Shown here: piece after piece, positions 60,901 through 64,000 of the stretch | Layout: each line of letters begins with the position of its first letter | Numbering within the stretch: the stretch's first letter is position 1 | Virus record (IMG/VR): IMGVR_UViG_3300025646_005060 | Span: 1-64,000 of that record | Direction: 5' to 3' (one strand) | Length of the DNA: 64,000 bases | Source of the DNA: a virus | Notes under the pieces: generated by a model | The model's input: only the letters and a program-made list of their open reading frames with translations | What the model was told of the DNA's origin: nothing | Databases searched by the model: none | Program-made: the position numbers and the translations under genes

Positions 60901-63736
60901 GAACACAAACACTCACACCAAATGCCGCAACACTTAAGCAGCAATTTTCAACTCCGTCGTCTGGAGTTCCTGGATCGTATGTACATTGTTCTGGATCTTC
61001 AATGCTATAACCACGAGCTGGATTTTCTGCTGCCAATGCCGCACATTCTGGAATTGGAATAAATGCTGGATAGCTTGGATCTCCTGCTTGTGCTCCACGA
61101 ATACAACACCATGTACAGTTTTCTGGGTTGGTGTCACAATCGTAACTTTCACATGTCAGGAATCCATTATCATCAATACAAGATGTTCCTGGTCCTTGCC
61201 ATTGTCCACCAGAACATCCTGCTTCTATTTCTATGCTGCAATTTCCAAAATTACCAAATGTACCTTCGCGACAACATGCTCCACCCGCACATGCGTCTTC
61301 TGACCATGCTTGTGCGATACTCGCACCTGGTCCAAATGAATAATATCCCTGACATCCATACGAATTGTTAGCCCAGTCTGGTGGGTATTGTGGAAGATCA
61401 TTATATGGTAAATTTCCATTAACTATAGCACCATAATAAGAACATGAACCTTCTAATATATACGATTCATTCGGATTACCTGTACAATATTGACAACATC
61501 CCTCACCGCCTGCAAAATTGGAAAATCTATAGGTGAGTTGATTTCCATTTGGATCTTCTCCAAAAACAACAACACCCAATCCTTTGTTTATAGGAATGGC
61601 AGTATATGGGACAAGACCGTATTCTTGTTCAGATATAGGCCACTGTCTGGTTTCGCTTCCAATGAATGGTCCTAGATTTTCTCCTGGGAAAGAATCTCCG
61701 ACATATCTAAATCCTTGAGAAAGATCAACTGGTCTATAAGAATCCGACTGTTTGTCAATAGTTGCTTTATCTAGGATCTGTATGGCATTGAATTTATATT
61801 GATTTACATTTCCCAAAAATAGATCAATATCATTAATTCTTTTGCTGATCTTTTGAAGGAGTATATTATAGAGATTTAAAGATCTTTGTAGTGCGTATTT
61901 TTTATATGCTGCTGGTGCTTCTGGTCCAACTATATTGAAGAACTGACCAATTGTTTCATTGTATGGTGCTTTTGTAAGATCATACGAGTATGTTAGACCA
62001 TACTGATTTGCAGTATTGCCTGGATCGTAGTTGATTAGATCTGTGAAAGATCCAGCAGCAACGATCTTATATTCGTCTTCTTTGATTGATCCATAGATGC
62101 CAGTTGCTCCAAAGAGTGCCTGATATGTAATGCCATCAATTGGTCCTGGGTTTTCCAGAATTTCTAAATCTTCCTTGGAACCAAGAGGTCCATCGGCATG
62201 ACAGCAGACGGTACATCTATACGTTTCCCATTTTCGTTTGATGTCTTTTTTCTCTGCGTATTCTTGTCTTTTCGCTTTAAGTGGAACACGAATCTCTTTG
62301 TGTATCTTTTCAAATGTAGAGAATGTAAGGTCTGTCAAATCAAATTGAGGTTGCCATGCCTTCCTCGACCAAGGAGAACTTGCTCTGTGGTTATATACTT
62401 CCCACTTGACTGGATGTGGATTGTTGAGTACTTTTTCGCTAAAGTATCCATATATCTCATCATCTACTTTTGAATTCTGTTTGGCAGTTGTGAGTTCGTT
62501 GAATGGTGAAGTATCAATATCATCCGAAACTAGTTTATTCTTCTCAATATGCTCTATTCTGGAGTAATCTCTATGATAATCATAGGTTACGGTTTTCTTG
62601 ATAAAGCAATCATCGCTACTTGTGAAGTCAATGTAAGGATTAGTATAGTCTGGATCAATTCTCTCATAATAAGAAAACAAACCACCAGAATCATACAACC
62701 ACTGAATATTATTTTGACTCAACACTTCGTAGTTGTGAATTCTCTTTGGATTGTTTTGATCAATCGTAATTAAGAATGTATCGTCAAGTTCTGAATTCTT
62801 TTCCTTTAAGATCTTGGAAAGAGATCTGAAGTTCCATCCGTTTCTATCGTGCCAGCAGTAATAATCTGCATACAGAGTAGGAGCATACAAGTCAAGAACA
62901 TCAACAAATGACAATACTCCAAGAGGATGTCCATTTGTTCCAGTGCCATCCCAGGCATACTTTGAGATATAATTGAGCATTTGAGTGATTCTCATTTGCC
63001 CTTTTCTCTTCATCCAGGGGTAAGAGACATGATCGTGCTTCAACCATATGCCATTCTTGGCAGAGTCAATCTTTCCAATTGGCAATTTATAATATTCAAA
63101 AAGAACATTTATAAGTCCAACTTCAGATTCGCCAAACACAAACTCACTTATACTTTGTATTGCTGTAGAAATTAATCCCTGATTTCCTTCTTGATCTGTT
63201 GCTATTTTTCCAACAAAGTCTTCATTGTCATTGAGAAATGATGTTGTATAGTTTGGAAGAAATATTTCAGAACTAATGAGATCCAACTTCCAAAGACTAT
63301 ATCTCTCATCCAATGTGGTATAGTCAGTTTGCTTTGCTTCGTTTGTTATATTTTTTGCAGCATGGATATGAAATCTAAATTCGGTGACATCTTCCGAATC
63401 ACCAATTTTTACCTTTAAGACTAAAGTGTCTTTTCCATTTAATTTAATTTCATTAGTCCAGTTTCTAACATCATACAACACTACAGAACCAGTCATCGGT
63501 CCAACAAACAAAGATTCCTCAAATGTCATGGAAACTAAAGGAGAATCTGTATATACTTCAGATTCCCAAGGAATTATTGTGAAGGATGTGTTAAAAAAGA
63601 ATGAAGATCCAGATTCAATGTATAGTTCTTGAATTCTTGATTCTGCTGGACTGATTGGATTTGGCAAATCTGGTGTAGGAGTGAAATAATCAGAAATTGC
63701 CTGTCCAAGTAATGATGCTAAAGAAAATATAGACAT
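57950..63736 (-). CDS. Giant baseplate hub-like protein with cysteine-rich and collagen inserts
   Basis: This 1928-residue protein precedes gp25. The N-terminal ~380 residues (FNTSFTIIPWESEVYTDSPL, VKIGDSEDVTEFRFHIHAAK, YSLWKLDLISSEIFLPNYTT) and the C-terminal ~90 (ISGTWMVSGIQHMFATPRTY then YMILTLVRDS) fit a gp27-type hub, which in T4 has 391 residues. Between them lies a large insertion with a GEGCCQYC segment, three GxCC modules at ~825-960 (GGACCREGTFGNF, CTWCCIRGAQ, VENCCLSVAA), a Gly-Pro-Thr collagen run of about 20 residues near 985, and several Tyr/Trp-rich domains. The protein probably forms the hub plus exposed spokes. Hub identity is moderately supported; insert function is unknown. 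Confidence 0.6.
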   Translation of the reverse strand: MSIFSLASLLGQAISDYFTPTPDLPNPISPAESRIQELYIESGSSFFFNTSFTIIPWESEVYTDSPLVSMTFEESLFVGPMTGSVVLYDVRNWTNEIKLNGKDTLVLKVKIGDSEDVTEFRFHIHAAKNITNEAKQTDYTTLDERYSLWKLDLISSEIFLPNYTTSFLNDNEDFVGKIATDQEGNQGLISTAIQSISEFVFGESEVGLINVLFEYYKLPIGKIDSAKNGIWLKHDHVSYPWMKRKGQMRITQMLNYISKYAWDGTGTNGHPLGVLSFVDVLDLYAPTLYADYYCWHDRNGWNFRSLSKILKEKNSELDDTFLITIDQNNPKRIHNYEVLSQNNIQWLYDSGGLFSYYERIDPDYTNPYIDFTSSDDCFIKKTVTYDYHRDYSRIEHIEKNKLVSDDIDTSPFNELTTAKQNSKVDDEIYGYFSEKVLNNPHPVKWEVYNHRASSPWSRKAWQPQFDLTDLTFSTFEKIHKEIRVPLKAKRQEYAEKKDIKRKWETYRCTVCCHADGPLGSKEDLEILENPGPIDGITYQALFGATGIYGSIKEDEYKIVAAGSFTDLINYDPGNTANQYGLTYSYDLTKAPYNETIGQFFNIVGPEAPAAYKKYALQRSLNLYNILLQKISKRINDIDLFLGNVNQYKFNAIQILDKATIDKQSDSYRPVDLSQGFRYVGDSFPGENLGPFIGSETRQWPISEQEYGLVPYTAIPINKGLGVVVFGEDPNGNQLTYRFSNFAGGEGCCQYCTGNPNESYILEGSCSYYGAIVNGNLPYNDLPQYPPDWANNSYGCQGYYSFGPGASIAQAWSEDACAGGACCREGTFGNFGNCSIEIEAGCSGGQWQGPGTSCIDDNGFLTCESYDCDTNPENCTWCCIRGAQAGDPSYPAFIPIPECAALAAENPARGYSIEDPEQCTYDPGTPDDGVENCCLSVAAFGVSVCVPLPNGFCGTQDFLGSVVENCSECIVDDDVTVIIVPGTPGPTGPTGPTGPTGPTGPSGLPTDEDVVYVNPNLLAQCSNDPVVRGYIKHINRQAASEYSPIYDYAAPYLWDDGVKDWSFFDYGSESGLIPAITDEEIRNTTKECLENVQCYNTTCLSPVSLETLRRTVVVEKQLLLVEFELTEKLKSEIASKFINSWNTSYQEWYQRNAFFFSKNPGASIFRNEQTGVSGINSPLSLQNVKKITRKEIRGSRYELLSNKVGITGASAGEWLYEIFFGGDAGSTAHPYYDQGYNSQPFVTSRSPHVWFGRTDADGTDDFTFFIDNTSFTANAGNYYPSYSGNEAVVPGVAHIDLYSHNPNNIVPASRLLNSSYGQAQSDLSGTLTDFKDTYNFYDVTGRKPANVKKEEISSYVRIEFNTPIGLDTIKDFPNAFIRDAGIEYFLPYLVNVTPGPFGRQGVKYNIAVIGMDPYGFDVAVKKIKDDLPSNRKLQGINKGNYYNWWNHDTGSVLSKADYLTPDYNGMDLWPEPGFETDYPYYAYDPAQEDLHGGGYDLDFHMGGGYYFENESQDWMESLYHYGVSSGKQFDPLYRTSVVGSYILPNSYRKLKPHRSWWSLFVPRNLFIPIRFANMFKTPNTKARDLFGGKAIFTINPNYWRTWYGSEFETWLTLDNNPTTKALMENSAPDLTFFIEGKDGDSISPYTTDLQGYFHESLMNYIAGNYNLYRPGLVATDLWKYDLSGETEYGLITPPVDTEYEFFDRNFAAQFVVFAKSRLRTCNDLGLSCANPNQVIVNSDGCPNTNYYCNCPAQNVKPTETEPTYLELYRLEKEINECAMIEEVLGEEYLGCEYSDPESTCSCNCPEWGEKFNEYLAYTRTYATFWETPYEVPLMRNAHSAQLSSQQIRIKVTSNSVVNVGSLVSVINENDAPLYTQDQYKAISGTWMVSGIQHMFATPRTYYMILTLVRDSNYFDPNDITSPVKPFVLT

Positions 63737-63738
63737 AA

Positions 63739-64000
63739 TTAAACTAGTACCTTAAATGATCTACCTATCTGATTTGTTTCCAATGCCGTCTGAATAGTCG
63801 CCATTACACTATTTAGATAATCTGCCTTGAGTACTTTGATCTTTTGACTTTCAAATCTGGAAACGACTAATTCTTCGCTTAGATATTTGTATCGTATATT
63901 TGTCGTAGTTGGCGATCCATCATTTGTCACATAATCATAAAGAACAGTATCCGAGAAGTTGGAGGTAACTGCATCAGTTGGATCTGTATATGTTTCAGAT
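63739..64000 (-). CDS. Baseplate-region protein, 5' end beyond the window
   Basis: The reading frame is open to the right edge; about 86 codons are visible and it ends at 63739, two bases before the ATG of the hub-like gene. The visible part reads SETYTDPTDAVTSNFSDTVL at the edge and ends NSVMATIQTALETNQIGRSF then KVLV. An internal GTG at 63930 is not likely to be the true start. The place upstream of the hub suggests a baseplate component such as gp53, but I do not recognise it. Confidence 0.7.
   Translation of the reverse strand, partial: SETYTDPTDAVTSNFSDTVLYDYVTNDGSPTTTNIRYKYLSEELVVSRFESQKIKVLKADYLNSVMATIQTALETNQIGRSFKVLV

Overview
The window is one continuous piece of a tailed-phage genome of the T4-like (myovirus) superfamily. 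Every gene I can support lies on the minus strand, so transcription runs from position 64000 towards 1. Recognisable T4-type genes follow one another in T4-superfamily order: baseplate hub, gp25, gp6, gp8, fibres, gp13, gp14, gp15, gp16, gp17, gp18, gp19, gp20, prohead core protein, gp21, gp22, gp23, a tail-tube-like protein, uvsY, uvsW, gp55, gp47, gp46, gp45, gp44, gp62, regA. No tRNA, rRNA, CRISPR array, integrase, transposase, intron or homing endonuclease was seen. The host cannot be named from this window. No gap without a gene exceeds 300 bases. Stop/start overlaps of the ATGA, GTGA or TAATG type are very common, so translational coupling is probably the rule.

Region by region, in transcription order. 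(1) 64000-52.9 kb holds the baseplate: a cut-off gene at the edge, a 1928-residue hub-like protein carrying a cysteine-rich and collagen-like insert, gp25, gp6, a protein in the gp7 position, and gp8. (2) 52.9-36.0 kb is an array of large virion proteins, most likely fibres and adhesins. Three or four of them combine a collagen-like Gly-X-Y head, tandem GxCC cysteine-rich modules and a C-terminal DUF1566 (Lcl-C-like) domain. (3) 36.0-22.6 kb is the neck, packaging, tail-tube and head block (gp13 to gp23). (4) 22.6-13.5 kb is the recombination, late-transcription and replication block (UvsY, UvsW, sigma gp55, gp47/gp46 nuclease, clamp, clamp loader, RegA), with an Sm-like protein and a sugar-binding-like protein inserted. 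(5) 13.5-1.8 kb is a glycan island of about 17 coupled genes: glycosyltransferases, FkbM and CmcI-like methyltransferases, a nucleotidyltransferase, a HAD phosphatase, a GDPD-like phosphodiesterase and a GDP-mannose 3,5-epimerase. It stands where DNA polymerase gp43 follows regA in T4. (6) 1.8 kb-1 holds two more fibre genes, the last one collagen-like and running off the left edge.

The control signals are informative. The gp55-type late box TATAAATA occurs on the minus strand just upstream of gp22, gp13, regA, the tail-tube-like gene and the left fibre gene, with seven-of-eight variants before gp23, gp6 and the sugar-binding-like gene. In three cases the box sits 6-7 nt from the start codon with no Shine-Dalgarno, which predicts leaderless late mRNAs. 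Before gp13 the box lies in the loop of a 13-bp hairpin whose 3' arm contains the ribosome-binding site, a layout that would allow only late transcripts to be translated. A terminator follows gp23. A consensus sigma70 promoter on the opposite strand at 19921-19950 points into the Sm-like and uvsW genes.

The most unusual content is the pairing of a sugar-nucleotide and glycosyltransferase island of very mixed base composition with a large set of collagen/cysteine-rich/DUF1566 virion proteins. A plausible but unproven reading is that the phage glycosylates its own fibres or alters host surface glycans.
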